Part shown: positions 11,306 to 25,500 of the stretch, piece by piece | Numbering within the stretch: the stretch's first letter is position 1 | How the letters are laid out: each line of letters opens with the position of its first letter | Assembly: GCF_032854445.1 (NCBI RefSeq) | Contig: NC_088302.1 | Location: 51,986,046-52,050,045, forward strand | Direction: 5' to 3' | From: Liolophura sinensis | Lineage: Eukaryota > Mollusca > Polyplacophora > Chitonida > Chitonidae | DNA: 64,000 bases | Translations under genes and position numbers: made by a program | Notes under the pieces: generated by a model | Told to the model about the DNA's origin: nothing | What the model saw: only the letters and a program-made list of their open reading frames with translations | Databases searched by the model: none

Positions 11306-13515
11306 TCAGGAGACAGCACTCTGTGTGGTTTTCTTCACAGACTTTTTTCTCCTGCCCCTCGGTTTGTCGGCTCTGCGACTTTTCATGGTGAAAGTGATGC
11401 ACTGTGGACGGGAGAGAACAGAGTCAAACAAATTATCTGTACCTTTGTGGTCAGAGAGAAATACCATACTGAGCAGTCATAAATTCATAAGGCTGCAATA
11501 TTAACAGTGCAGTCGAGTCTGGATTCTACTCCAACACAGAAAACTTTGATTTGAAAAATGAACAACATTAAAAGTAAGCAATATTTAAAGGAGTTTACTC
11601 CTTTCTTTAGAAAACAATTCAGCCCAGACAAGACATGCCAACTTACCCTTTCATCCATAAAATGAATAAGTTTGGGCATGGAGCACTTTATGCCAGCTTT
11701 TTTGATTTCTTCTCTCAGCCAATCAAACTCCAGAGGCTGCAAACATTAAAACAAACAACTCATGAAGCAAACATGGTCAGACAGGAATTTGAATCTTAAT
11801 GGCGAGCATTACAAATCTCTTAACTACAAATGCCAATAGAGCGGTTTCACATCAGACCAAAGGATTGATATGAAATATCACCAGAACTACAAGTACATCC
11901 AAACACTACATGTACATGTTAGTTTCAACATTCAGTATTAGTACAGCTATCTATGCCTATCAGCGGTACTCCCAGAGGGGACTACATGTACTAGTGTCTG
12001 CCAGAAGTTCCCCAGCCCTTGAGCATTAACCTGGCGAAAAGGTGTGGCTTCTCCCCAGACTGGTTTTCCCTGATCCATTAGCCTGCTGAATGGATGAGGC
12101 TTCCCACTAGACTTGTTTTCCCTATCCATTACCCTGGTGAAGGGCAGCGGTTTCCCCTGTACATTAACTGTGAAGGGAGATGGTCACCCCCCCCCCCCCC
12201 CCCCTCACCACCACTTCCCAAGACTCTGATTCCTATCCATTAACCTGGTGAAGAGAGATGGTTTCATCCAATCTACTAATCTGGTGAAGGGAGGTGGTCC
12301 CCACCCCCCACCACCACCGCACACACACACTCACAGACTCTATGGTCTCCCCCATCCATTAACCTAGTGAACGGAGGTGGTTTCCCCTATTAACCTGAGC
12401 CCACTTTTAGAAATCTTTGTAAATCAGTTTTTTTTTTTAATTTTGTCCAAAATACATTGCCATATAGCACTATGAGCAGGTCATTCTACAACTATCAATC
12501 AAATTTAATACAATCCTCCAGACTTGGAGCCATATAAGAATTGGGGAGACCTTAATTCAAGTCTGTAACAACTTGTCTGTTAATCGAATAAATTATGTAT
12601 ATTGCTAGAGGACACTTACTTCATACATGAGCACTTTGGAGTAGAGTTCAGGATTGGAGGTAAAAAAAATGTGGAGCTCCTCATGCAGGTTAGGGCTGCT
12701 CTCCTGTTTAACAACAGTTATTACACACAATATTGTCATTTTTCAGTGTATGGATATACATTTGAAATCAATGGAATATCCCTTTAAGGGGCAACACAAA
12801 TTTAGTCTTGCGTCTAACAGGGCAAGCCAACTCTAAAAAAATCCAAAAGTGGAATAAAAATAAAATCTGAAAATCCGCCTTTTTATTTTATCTGACCTTC
12901 ATGTTTTTATGACTTTCCTGTTTTTCATGGCCTTTTATGTGACAAAGCAGACATCTATCCATTACAGTTCATTTTGCTTAACATACATAACAAGCCTTAG
13001 ACTTTGATTCTCCTCTAATTATCATACATACTGCTGCATAAATATGTGTAGTCTAATTAGTGAAAAGAATGAATTTGCATGCAGTATGAGGTTAGGTCAT
13101 TATTATCTAGGGTCAATGTTAATAACTGGAGGCCCTGACAAAGGACCTTCAGTATGGATCATAAAATACAATGTTTACAGTGCACAAATAATTACTGAAA
13201 CCTAAGATTAAACATTAATGAGTTTGAAAAACTCTCAAATAACAACTACTATACTCATACACGTTTCTCCATTCATCCTATTCCACTCTCTGTCAAGAGA
13301 CATGTGGCAAAATATTGATATGTAAACAAAGAAAGCCCTCTGGTGGGAAGGGGAGATAATTTCCGGACAGTAGGTTGTGTCCCTTGTTGCCTGGACATTG
13401 GAGAAATTCAGCTACTATTCGCCAGTTTTAACTATTTCAATTGCAGTTGGAAACTCTTACCTGTTGTGAACTCAACATTTCACTTTCGATAAAGAAACTT
13501 TCTTCTACCATATCA
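11306..13515 (-). other. SLX4: SLX4 exons 19-22: C-terminal SLX1-binding domain
   Basis: Exons 13515..13461 (EESFFIESEMLSSQQ), 12703..12620 (LHEELHIFFTSNPELYSKVL), 11736..11647 (PLEFDWLREEIKKAG) and 11401..11306 (CITFTMKSRRADK, stop at 11306-11308). The order helix-NPELYxKVLxYEPLE-helix-CITFT and a basic tail is diagnostic of the conserved C-terminal domain that recruits the SLX1 nuclease. All joins from exon 19 on are phase 0. Confidence 0.93.
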
Positions 13516-16500
13516 CTGTAAAGAAAAAAAAAAGAAACATTTAAGCTCAACATAGGGAGTTTTTGAAACAAATCACAACATAAGAAAAGTCACAAAGCAC
13601 TGATGGTTACCTTTCATGTATGCACATGAGACACAGTGATAGGAGTACACAGGCTTGTCTAGACTTGTCACAGAACCCTGTTGAGGTTGAGGTTTAGGTT
13701 AAGGTGTGATAGGTACGAAGGACACAAATTAAACACTTGGACAATTTTTACTTATGCAAGGCAACTATAATCCTTAACAGAATTATTCACCTTTAAAATA
13801 CATATATCAATTCAAGCTGAAGACACAAGTTTGATATGTGCTGCGTCAGGTGTTCAGCTCATGTTTATAAAACAAATCAATGGATGTTTGGATAACCCAT
13901 ATATAGAAAACATCATTCACGAACAAACAGCACTAGTAGGCCAGCTCGTGTTTACACCATAGATCACCAGTAGCCTCACTAAAAAGGAAATAAACTCAAG
14001 GAAATCTGGAAATCCACTACCTGGCTTAGGTTTATTTTTCCAGACAAGATGCGGCCTGAAGTGCACCCACAGCCCCATTCCATGAGGTTGTGTTAATCCC
14101 TTCAGATCTCTCTGAGAAACATGGCCCTCAGGCTTTAAATTACACCTTTCAACCATTTTATTGGTTCAACAGAAACTGTCCAGATCACTTTATGTTACAC
14201 TGCTTGCCTAAAACCCACGTAAAGCAAACCTATTTGCAAGAATTAGACGAACAACTTTATTTTATGACCAGATCCACCCGGCGTTATTGCCAGGCTGACA
14301 TCACATTTCTACTCTGCTGATGAGAGATACCCATGTTAACACGAGACATGTTGGTCCAGAAAGGACCTTGTGTATGTCTAGAAGGACAGTCTGGATAGTT
14401 CCTGGCCAAAATCTTGCCAGATCGATAATGCGTGATTGTGTTGTGTGCATAAAGTTACAACAACCTTGCCATTCAACACTCATGGCCGATTTATTTAGAT
14501 GGACTTAAGCCTTTTTCACCCCCATTTTCAGTTACTGATGTAGAATTATTTGGCCCCTTTTTGCTTAGATATGGGAGACGAAGTTTTTCCAAGGCGTGGG
14601 GTGCGTTATTTACATGCGCCTCAGTAGGGGTTATACATTTAGCAATTGTTGATGGGTTGTCTACGTCAGCCTTTCTGCACGCGTTCAGGCCTTTTGCATC
14701 TCGTAGAGGTTGGCCACAAACCATTTTGTCAGATAATGGATCTTCGTTTAAAGGTGCCCAGAAGGAGCTGCATAAGATACTTCGGAAGGACAGAGCGCAG
14801 ACTGACAATTTTGCCTCTCGGCACAAAATCACTATTACCCCTTCGAGTCCCCATCAAGGTGGTGTAGGAAACCTTGATTAAGCGTGTAATTCAAGTCCGA
14901 AGTTCTCGTGGAATCAGATGACAACGGTATTTGCTGAGGCTGAGTGTGGTTAATTCACGACCGCTAGGTCATATGCCAGATAACTCTGATGATCCAAAGC
15001 CCCTGACCCCGAGTCACTTCTTACTAGGCCGACCATGACTGAGGTTCCGCAGAGTCCCTTTCGGGAAACCACAAACCTGCAGAAGCAGTTTGAATTCGTA
15101 CAAAGTCTAATGCATCATTTCTGGCGCAGGTTTATTAGTGAACATGTACCCACGTTAATGACGCCCTCAAAATGGCAGACTAAGGATAGGCAAATGCAAG
15201 TAGGCGATGTTGTTTTGTTGAGTGAACCCTCAGTTCGTCAAGGAAAATGGAATTTAGAAAGAATAACTGAGGATTATCCGGGTGTCGATGGAATTATTAG
15301 AAACGTAAGGCTTCAGACTCAGAGCAATGAGTATAAGCGATCTATGCAGAAGTGTTGTTTAATTTTAGAATATAACGGTAGGTTGCAATTGTCATCTTCC
15401 TCCATTTTTCCCCCGGGGAGGGTTTGGTAGGAATTTATACCTAACCGTGTTACCTCCCTTTGGCTGTGGTGCTGTGACAGGTCTGTGAGTAAAATTGCAG
15501 CTTTTGCTCGTGCCAGCTAAGTCAGGACCACGCGGTACGCTGTTACACTTGGCCGAGTGAGCCACACGGACCCACTCATCAGGTAATCAGCCAATTCATT
15601 GTTTCAAGGTGTTGGTGAATTATTTTATCACCCGGTTTTATAGTTCAGGTTAATTTTTTTTTTTTTTTTTGATTGGTGTTTTATGCCGTACTCAAGAATA
15701 TTTCACTTATACGATGACGGCCATCATTATGGTGGGTGGAAACCGGGCACAGCCCGGGGGAAACCCACGACCATCCGCAGGTTGCTGGCAGACCTTCCCA
15801 TTTACGGCCGGAGAGGGTTCAGGTCAATTAACAACTGTGAGTCTGGCTGCAAGTGCTAAATACACAAGTGCATTCTTAGTCATCATTCAGCTGCCACTGG
15901 TCAATGTGGCAGGTAATTTCAGCTCTTGCTGAAAGGTTCGACATACTATGAATACAAAACCATTTCAACTATGTATTTTATATCTTTGCATTGTAGTTAT
16001 ACTGGAATTTGTATGAAAAAAAAAAGAAAAAGAATGAAAAATTTGTCTTAAAATTGATGTTTTATTGCTTGAGGAAAAGGAAAATATTTAGGCATGGGTG
16101 ATGGGTTTATCTTTTAACTGTAAAAGGTGTAGGGTGATATTTAAAGGAAACAACTCATTGTTTGGATATGGGTAGAGCATTTTGTAATATATGACCACCG
16201 TGTGATATATTTTGTATTTTTATGTTCTGTTTTCAGAACAACGTTTTATGCGGTGTATCTGAAAGTCCGCGCAGTTCTTATTGTTTTTCGTCTATCCCGA
16301 CCAAGAATTTCTACATGCAACACATATCTGGTGGCCTCAACACTAGACTGTACACAACAGCTTTGAAACAAAATGGCAACACCACACCAAACGCTAACTG
16401 CTTCGGCTACACACATAACTTAAAAACCATACCTTTTTACTTTTGTGATACTAAATAACTCAGATATCGCAGTTAAAAGTTATCAATTTTAAACAACCAG

Positions 16501-19500
16501 GTTTGAATTATTTCTATAACCCTTGCTCTTTCCACTGACATTACCTGAACTCTATCTTGCATATTACCCATATGTACGTAGGGTTTGAATAACGCAACAT
16601 TGTGTTTCAATTTTTTCTAATATGGCTACTAAGGAACGAAGTTACCAAGCATGTCAGAAGAATGGGCACAGAAAAGATGAGGCACAAGATTCTTGCCTCA
16701 TCGCCCTTAACAATGGGCGATGAGGCAACTGCTGATGGGTGTACTCTCTCAATATTAGTTTCTGTATAAAGGGAGATAATCCTACCTGCCGCATGATTCC
16801 TCCCCCTGCTCGCTGTCATCCTCTTCCCGAGATAGATCAATTAACTCTGTTGCAGTGCTCACTCCTGCTGGTTTCCCTACAGCACCTTTCTGTGACTGTT
16901 TTGTTGTTCCTTTCATAGTACCTTTCTGTGGCAGTTTCTTTGTACCTTTAGCGCAGGGTTTAGTTTTGTGTCCATTAGACATAGCTTTCCCAGCTTTGGA
17001 TTTTTGTTTTGCACCTTTTCCCTCCTTCATCACTTCCTCTTCTTGAGTATTCATAGCAGTTGCCACCTCTTCCACCTCCACAATGCTTACCTCTGCTTCT
17101 GAGTCAGTCTCATCTATAAACAACCAAACCACAACTGACAAATGAATCAGCAGACACCTGGCATAAATCCATGGCAACATGTAGTGAAGAGATAAGTCAC
17201 CATGGTAAAATCGCTTGTAACAGCTTTGTATTTGCTTGATGGGTGTTTTCACGCTCTACTGAAGAATATTTCACTTATATGATGGCTGCCAGCACTGAGG
17301 TGGGAAGAAACTGGGCACAGCACGGGGGAAACCCACAACTGCTGGTTGCTGGAAGACTGTATAATTTTACAAACGGAGAGGGCGCCACCATGAGCTAACT
17401 CACAGCGATCACATTGGTTGAGTGGCTCCTGGGTTATTGCGCTGCACTAATGCATTAACCACCAGGCCCCGGAGGCCCCAACAGCTTTGGAAACACTGAG
17501 CATTACCATTAAACTAATACATATAAAGAACAGACGATCAGGCTCACACTGATGGGGTTTGGTGATAAATGTCAACATGGAAACCCTCAGCATTACCATT
17601 AAACTGATACAGACAAAGAATAGACAATCAGACTCACACTGATGGGGTTTGGTGATAAATGTCAACATGGAAACACTCAACATTACCATTAAACTGATAC
17701 AGACAAAGAATAGATGATCAGACTCACACTGATGGGGTTTGGTGATAAATGTTTGACATGGAAACACTCAGCATTACCATTAAACTGATACAGACAAAGA
17801 ATAGACAATCAGACTCACACTGATGGGGTTTGGTGATAAATGTTGACATGGAAACACTCAGCATTACCATTAAACTGATACAGACAAAGAATAGACAATC
17901 AGACTCACACTGATGGGGTCTGGTGATAAATGTTGACATGGAAACACTCAACATTACCATTAAACTGATACAGACAAAGAATAGACAATCAGACTCACAC
18001 TGATGGGGTTTGGTGATAAATGTTGACATGGAAACACTCAGCATTGCCATTAAACTGATACAGACAAAGAATAGACAATCAGACTCACACTGATGGGGTT
18101 TGGTGATAAAAGTTGACATGGAAACACTCAGCATTACCATTAAACTGATACAGACAAAGAATAAATGATCAGACTCACACTGATGGGGTTTGGTGATAAA
18201 TGTTGACATGGAAACACTCAACATTACCATTAAACTGATACAGACAAAGAATAGACAATCAGACTCACACTGATGGGGTTTGGTGATAAATGTTGACATG
18301 GAAACACTCAACATTACCATTAAACTGATACAGACAAAGAATAGATGATCAGACTCACACTGATGGGGTTTGGTGATAAAAGTTGACATGGAAACACTCA
18401 GCATTGCCATTAAACTGATACAGACAAAGAATAGACAATCAGACTCACACTGGTGAGTTTGGTCAAATATGTTGACATGGAAACACTCAGCATTGCCATT
18501 AAACAGATACAGACAAAAAATAGACAATCAGACTCACACTGGTGAGTTTTGTCATAAATGTTGATGGAAACACTGAGCATTACCACTAAACAGATAAAGA
18601 CAAAGAATAGATGATCAGACTCACACTGGTGAGTTTGGTCATAAATGTTGACATGGAAACACTGACCATTACCACTAAACAGATAAAGACAAAGAATAGA
18701 TGATCAGCCTCACACTGGTGAGTTTGGTCATAAATGTTGACATGGAAACACTGAGCATTACCATTAAACAGATAAAGACAAAGAATAAACGATCAGACTC
18801 ACACTGGTGAGTTTGGTGATAAATGTCCTTCAAACAAACAATCATCCTCTTCTTAGACACAGGCTTTATACCAAACTTCTGCATCTCTTTCTGAAAATTT
18901 CAAACAAAGCATCAAGTCATGAGATTGGGGTCAACAAATCAAAACAAAAACATTAATTTTTCCCAAGTAAAAAGTTCGTAAATTTTCAGTTTTATAAACC
19001 CTCTAAACACAGTGAGATTTGTCTTACAAACACCCAGAATTCAACAAAATCGAAACATGTGAAATGTCTTTCTATTTCAGTAGAAAAGTTTAAAAAAAAA
19101 AATGTTCAAGGGACGTGCACACATAGACAAGTACTGTCTCTATGAACAGTGATCACAATCAATCTCATGTTGGTCACAAAAAATATTTACCAAAATTTGT
19201 TGATAGGCAATCTATAGCGTTACATCTACGCGCCATTCCACAAACAATCATAGGCTATTTTGACTGTAGCTACCAGGGCTAGACATGTTTTAACACAACA
19301 TGTATGATGTAGTCATGACAGTAAGAACTGGCTTAGCCTACGACTGTTTTAGCCTAGGACAAATGTACCAAACTCATCCATGTGAGCTTGCAGAATGCAC
19401 CCTTTCAAAATACACGGACACCCATAACATTATAGTTGTTATAAAGGGGGATATAAAATATCTCAGAAAATACTAAATTAAAGAAAGAATTCCTGAATTT

Positions 19501-22500
19501 CACTAATCTAAGAATACACAATCAACAAGACTGAATCAAGCATAGTACTAAAACTAACAAATTCCTCTGATTCCGTCATTGATTCTTTACCACATACATT
19601 ACAGCATTACAACATGTGGTGAATGGACATCTACCTTAAGCCCAGGGGTGTTCATCCGATCATAATCGAGCATGGGTGTAAACGGTGATGGAGGTACCCA
19701 TTTCTTCTTGGGCTTCTTACTGGCCTGGGGAGGGCAGGTAGGAGTCTTGGTAAAGCTCATGGCAGCTGGCTGTGAAGGTCTGGTATCATCGTTCTGCAGA
19801 GTAGTATCAGTAAGGTTGACTGATTCCATTAAGGTTGAATCTAAATTTCCAGAGTGTCACAAAGAGCACACATGTCCCACAATAGTATCCAAATCTACGT
19901 ATGTATGGATGCTTGTGGTTTAACGTCGTACTTAACAATTTTTCAGTCATATGTCGACGAGGAGTCATTAGGCGTGTGTACCCATACTTGTGTCTTCTTG
20001 TGGCAGAGGGAATCTGTGACACCAAAGTGTTGCCGCCACTAAAGCATCATGCCAAAGACACCAGACATGACACCCTATCCAGTCACAGTATACTGACGAG
20101 TCACTCAGTTCTGTTTTCCTCCTCTAACCTCTTAGTGCTGGGTGAGGACGCCACAAGTACCATTTTATCATCAATCTTTGGTCAGACTCGATCCAGGTTT
20201 GATCTTGGGTCTTCCAACTTAGAGTATCCAAATCTATTTACTTACTTTATTGACCTAGCTTTTATGGTGTAAATGTTACTATTTCACCTATACAAGACAA
20301 CAGTGAGGTTTTCTGTAAGAATGCAGCCAGACCAAGCCTGGAGGCCACTGGGACTCATTTTGCGAAGCAGTTGCACCATGCACGTGGTGTAACATCCATG
20401 GCAATATATATAGAGGGGATATGTACAGTGTAGCTTGATGTAGCGTGCCACTGCTTTGTTAGATAGCCCCAGCATGCCTGGCAAACATGATCAGAAGAAC
20501 TGTGATATTAACCATATGTAATACAAAAAAACTATATCAAAGTGACCCTCTAATCTGTGATAATGCAAGCAAGGATTGGGAGCATTCTTACCACATGGCT
20601 ATACAGCTATATTTTATACACAAGTATCGGTAAAGTGCTAAAGACAGCCCACCGAAAGCATAGGTTTATGCCTAACCCGGAACGATTTCTTCACCAAACT
20701 AGCGGTTGAATTGTTGTATGTATGTGGTAGGTGTTATGGCAGACTTCTCTATTAAAGTTTGTGTTTGAAACAAATATTACACAGTCTGTAGTCTGAAGTT
20801 ATTATTTGGAAAATGTTGTAGATGTGAAATATTCTTGAGACAGCGTAAAACACTAATCAAAAAAATAAATATCATCTGGCAAGAGTCCAAGCTTGAAACA
20901 ACCCTGCTGATTTCTAAGTTGTCTTCAATGGAAAATGATTACCATTCTATGGGACCTCCCCATTATCTGTGCAATACTAGAGCAAAAACCTTAGCCAGAA
21001 AAATCAATCTCGTAGAGCATTCACCACAGTGTAATCCACAGCACGTACATTACATGTTTTATTGCATGCAGCTGGTTTGTTACACACTGATGAAGCCTAC
21101 TTGCCTGGAATGGACTGCATGACCCAGAGGGGCTGGTAGGTTCCCAATCAGACTGATGATCCTGAAGTTCCTCAAACTGATCCAGATAGTCCACATGAGG
21201 GGGTGGGGCGTCCAGGTCTGGTGGAGTCCCTGCTAGGCTGGGGAGTGGTGACTGGGCTAATGGCTGGGCCATATCCCCAGAAGAAAGGCTAAGCTCTGGT
21301 GAAGAACTCACAGCTACAGGTTCAGAGTGAAGCTCAACGGGTGATAAGGCTGTTCCAGACATCTTGGAGTTGTTAGGGTGACTCTCTTCATTTTTAGCCA
21401 GAGAAATATTCTAAAATTTACAGATGGAGAAATGACAAATACATGTATATAAATACGTTCAAGCAGGCCAACTTGGATCAAATAATGCAAATTACAACAA
21501 TTGTATAAACAATTTTATATACAAACAGTTACTTAAGATGCAATTTACTCAATGATATATATAATATTCCACACAAACATTCATTTATATGTTGTTAAGT
21601 ATTCCATCATTTAGAAACCACAATACAGACTTACCTGGACACTATGATCCTTGCCCTCAATGTCCACAAAACTGTCACAGGTTCCAGGATTGAACTCCAC
21701 TCCTGCATCATCAAAATCCTCCCACACATCCAGATCTGAAAATTATCAGAGTTTAATATTTATTAATATTATTTCCTCGTGCCACACTCAGGACACTATC
21801 ATAAATTTGGTTGCAGTCTTGTTGCACTGGAAGAAAATAAGGCTCAACCTACTCTAACTTCAAACCGAAAAAAAGAAGTCTACCCAAATGACAGATCACT
21901 TCAGACAGGTACCCATGCCCATTAAACAGTATGCTTCATTCAAGAAACAAATTTTGGTAAGCAACTCTAACTTCAAACCAAAAAAAAAGAAGTCTACCTA
22001 AATGACAGATCACTTCAGACAGGTACCCATGCCCATTAAACAGTATGCTTCATTCAAGAAACAAATTTTGGTAAGCAACTCTAACTTCAAACCAAAAAAA
22101 AGAAGTCTACCCAAATGACAGATCACTTCAGACAGGTACCCATGCCCATTAAACAGTATGCTTCATTCAAGAAACAAATTTTGGTAGGCAACTCTAACTT
22201 CAAACCAAAAAAAAGAAGTCTACCCAAATGACAGATCACTTCAGACAGGTACCCATGCCCATTAAACAGTATGCTTCATTCAAGAAACAAATTTTGGTAA
22301 GCAACTCTAACTTCAAACCAAAAAAAAGAAGTCTACCTAAATGACAGATCACTTCAGACAGGTACCCATGCCCATTAAACAGTATGCTTCATTCAAGAAA
22401 CAAATTTTGGTAAGACTGTGACTTGGCGCTGATCTTGATACCACACTTTCATACACAAATGTAGCATGGTTGACATGGGGGTGGTTCACTACAGTGTTCT

Positions 22501-25500
22501 AGTTTTATTCCACCCATAAACCAGACTTTCTTCAGTCAGTCAACCACCCAAATCCCAGCATAAACACTGACCCAAGACAGCAATAGCTGAATCCAAAGGA
22601 ACAAGTTTTGTGGGCAACCTAAAATGCTTGATAAACTTTGGCTTCATCTAGCAAGATAAATCAGGTTTGACTGTTAAATGTATGACAGCTTTATGAAATA
22701 CCCTGAAAAAAAATTTTGCCCAAGGTAAACACATCAATCAAGAATGATTCATGTGATGTTACATGAAGACCACATTACAGATTATACGGCTTCTGGATTA
22801 TGATCCACTTTAGTATAACTAACTCTATAAGTACACCTGGGCATACCTTGGTATTTCACAGGTGAATAAGGGTCTTTGTGGTCTGCATCACCCTGAGACA
22901 TGGCATGATCAGAGTCAGGTGGTCCCCTTATGGGGGAGAACTCTTCCCTTTGTCCTTCACCAAGGCCTTCATTTGGACTTGTCTCACACTGGTCAGCAGG
23001 GGTTTCAGGTTGTCCAGCAGGACAGCCTAAGGGCAAAATGGCGGACACATTGGAAACTGAAGGGGACTGAACTCCTGTTGGTTTTCCAATTTGGGACTGT
23101 GTAATAAGCAACTCTGGTGATGCAATGTCTGGTAATTCTTCAGGAATACATAAAATAGGCTCATTGTTGTTGATTAACTTCATTTTTTTAAATGTGTACT
23201 TCTTTCCATTAGCTTGCTGATGCTTATGAGTTGCATTTCCTGAGACAATTTGAATGTCTGTACACTCATTTTTAGGCTTATCAACATCCATTTCTACAGG
23301 TAAAGGGTCCAAATCTATTCGATCAACATTCTCAAAACTGGAACTTTTTCTGAGAACAGAAAATTGATCCTCAGAAACTTCTGGCAGTTCGTCATCACCG
23401 TCAGACTCTATGTGTATGTTGATTTCTGGAGAAACTGAGACATCACTGGTCCTTGGAGACAGTTTCTTCAGTTTGGACATAACAGAATTTTTCCTTTGTT
23501 CTGAAGGGGTCCTGACAAAAAAAATGTCAACATCTTTTAAAAGTTCTTTTCTTTGTTCTGGAGTCAGCTCAACATCAACTGGCATCTTATGTGATCTGGC
23601 TTCTGACAAGGTGCAATTTTCAGACAATTTCTGCCAATTTAAGGTGTCCTTGTTATGTTTTCCTGGTTCATCTATACAACTGTCTCCGCTGACACGATGG
23701 GAGCCCCTTACTGTTGTTGTCTCAACACCGTCTCCGATGACACAATGGGAGCTACTTACTGTTGTTGTCTCAACACCGTCTCCGTTAACACAATGGGAGC
23801 CGCTTACTGTTGTTGTCTCAACATGGTCTTCCTTATTTATCACTGAAAACATCATTTTACTGAATGATAAAATTTCATCTGCTGAATCTTTCAAATCAAG
23901 CCCTTTTTTCAACACATCAGAAACAGAACTTTGCCTGTTGAAGGATTTCACTGCTCTTTGGAGCACTGGAGTGGACACAACAGCTGTACTGAATGAAGGC
24001 TGACATTTAGAAATGTCACAAATTCCAGAATTTTCCAACACTGATGCATTTTTGGGTGAGAATGATTCAGGTGTCAAATTATCCACACTGTCATTCAGCC
24101 GTCTGTTCTTCAACTTCAATTTCTGCCTGTTTCTTGTAGAATTTGTGTCTATCTCGCGAACAGAAGAGCACTTATTTTGACACTTCTTGGATTTGGAGTT
24201 AAATGTTTTCGACCTGTCCTCATTCAATACGCTTCTCCCAGACAATGAGGGAAGTTTAACTGGTGTATCTGGAATAAGCCAGGAGTCACTGTTGTTTTCA
24301 GCTGCATCAGAATCTGCAGCTGTGGCATCTTGTCTTTCATCACCTTCATTTACATCTGCAGGATGTAGGCTTTCTTTGTCTTTGTTACCTTTTGATTCTT
24401 CAGTTTCTGCTACTTCTGGTAAAGAATTATTTGAACTGTTTTCCATCAGGGTAGTAGTAATCTCTGACCTCTGACCTGCAGTGCAATTCAACTTAGACCT
24501 CTGACCATCTGGATCATTTGACCCTTGCCCTTCTGTACTGGTCACCTTTGGGAACCGATTTTCTATACAATTTTCCTTTAAATTACACATAGGATTGTCT
24601 GTACTGGTCAATCTAGGTCTAGAATTAGCAAGAATGCTTTCTGAACCTAACCTGATGCAAGAGTTTTCCTCAGAGCTTAACATTTCAGGAGTAATGTTAG
24701 AATCTACAGACATGTGCAAAGGGGGATAACTCTCAATAGAACAATCCTGAACTGGATGGGTAAAATGTGACCCCAGACTATCTTCCAACTTGCTACTTAG
24801 CAACTTAGCCTCATTATTGATATCTTCCATGGCATTCACATCTATCACAATAAGTTCATCTCCACTCTTTCTTTCTTCTTCGTCCAAATTATCACCTGCT
24901 ACTCCAACATTCATATCATGTTGGAGTTTCAGATCTTCATCATCCTTTTCAGACTTTGCATGTTCTGATGACCCAGATGAGCTTGATTTAAACCAATCAG
25001 GTTGGTACTTTTCTGCTTCTCCTGGACTTAGTTCATTTAACATGCTGTGCACTATATCAAAATGATTTTCATCATTATCGTACAAATCAGTAACAGACGA
25101 TGACTTGGAGGTATCCATCAAGTCCACCTGACTGGTCAAATCTAGATCTGATTTTCCGTCTGAACTGGGTCCATCCAGTTTTACTCGCTTACAAACTGTC
25201 TCCATCGCTCCGTCTTCATCACAATGAGAAACAATTACCCGTTTTAACCCTCTACCCATATCACTCTCTGCACTGCATCCTGATGACCTGCTCCTACATT
25301 TATTTTCTTCAATTTCATTATCATCATTACTTGTAACTGATTGTTCAACTGCTTTGTATTCATAAATGTCTTTTTCAGGTCTGTGTGAGTGTGAACTCTG
25401 ATTAGCACGCTGTTCACTGCTACCGGTGTGACTTCTACAGCTGATATCTCCAACAATCTCTTCCAATCTCTTCATGTTGGGTTTCCCTAAAGGCTCAGTA

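Noticed and set aside
17724..18527. A 267-residue minus-strand open frame of 30-residue repeats (TFITKPHQCESDCLFFV type)
   Set aside because: It is the translation of the 90-bp intronic minisatellite. The open frame follows from a stop-free unit whose length is divisible by three, and it lies within the SLX4 intron.
19410..19600. Possible additional SLX4 exon between the SAP exons
   Set aside because: No in-phase open segment with splice sites. Exons 16 and 17 already join the SAP domain without a gap.
22782..22846. Extension of the large SLX4 exon to its in-frame stop at 22782
   Set aside because: The donor CCAAG|GTATGC at 22846 joins in phase to a conserved acidic exon and on to the SAP and SLX1-binding domains, which the stop would remove. 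An alternative short isoform by intron retention is possible but unsupported.
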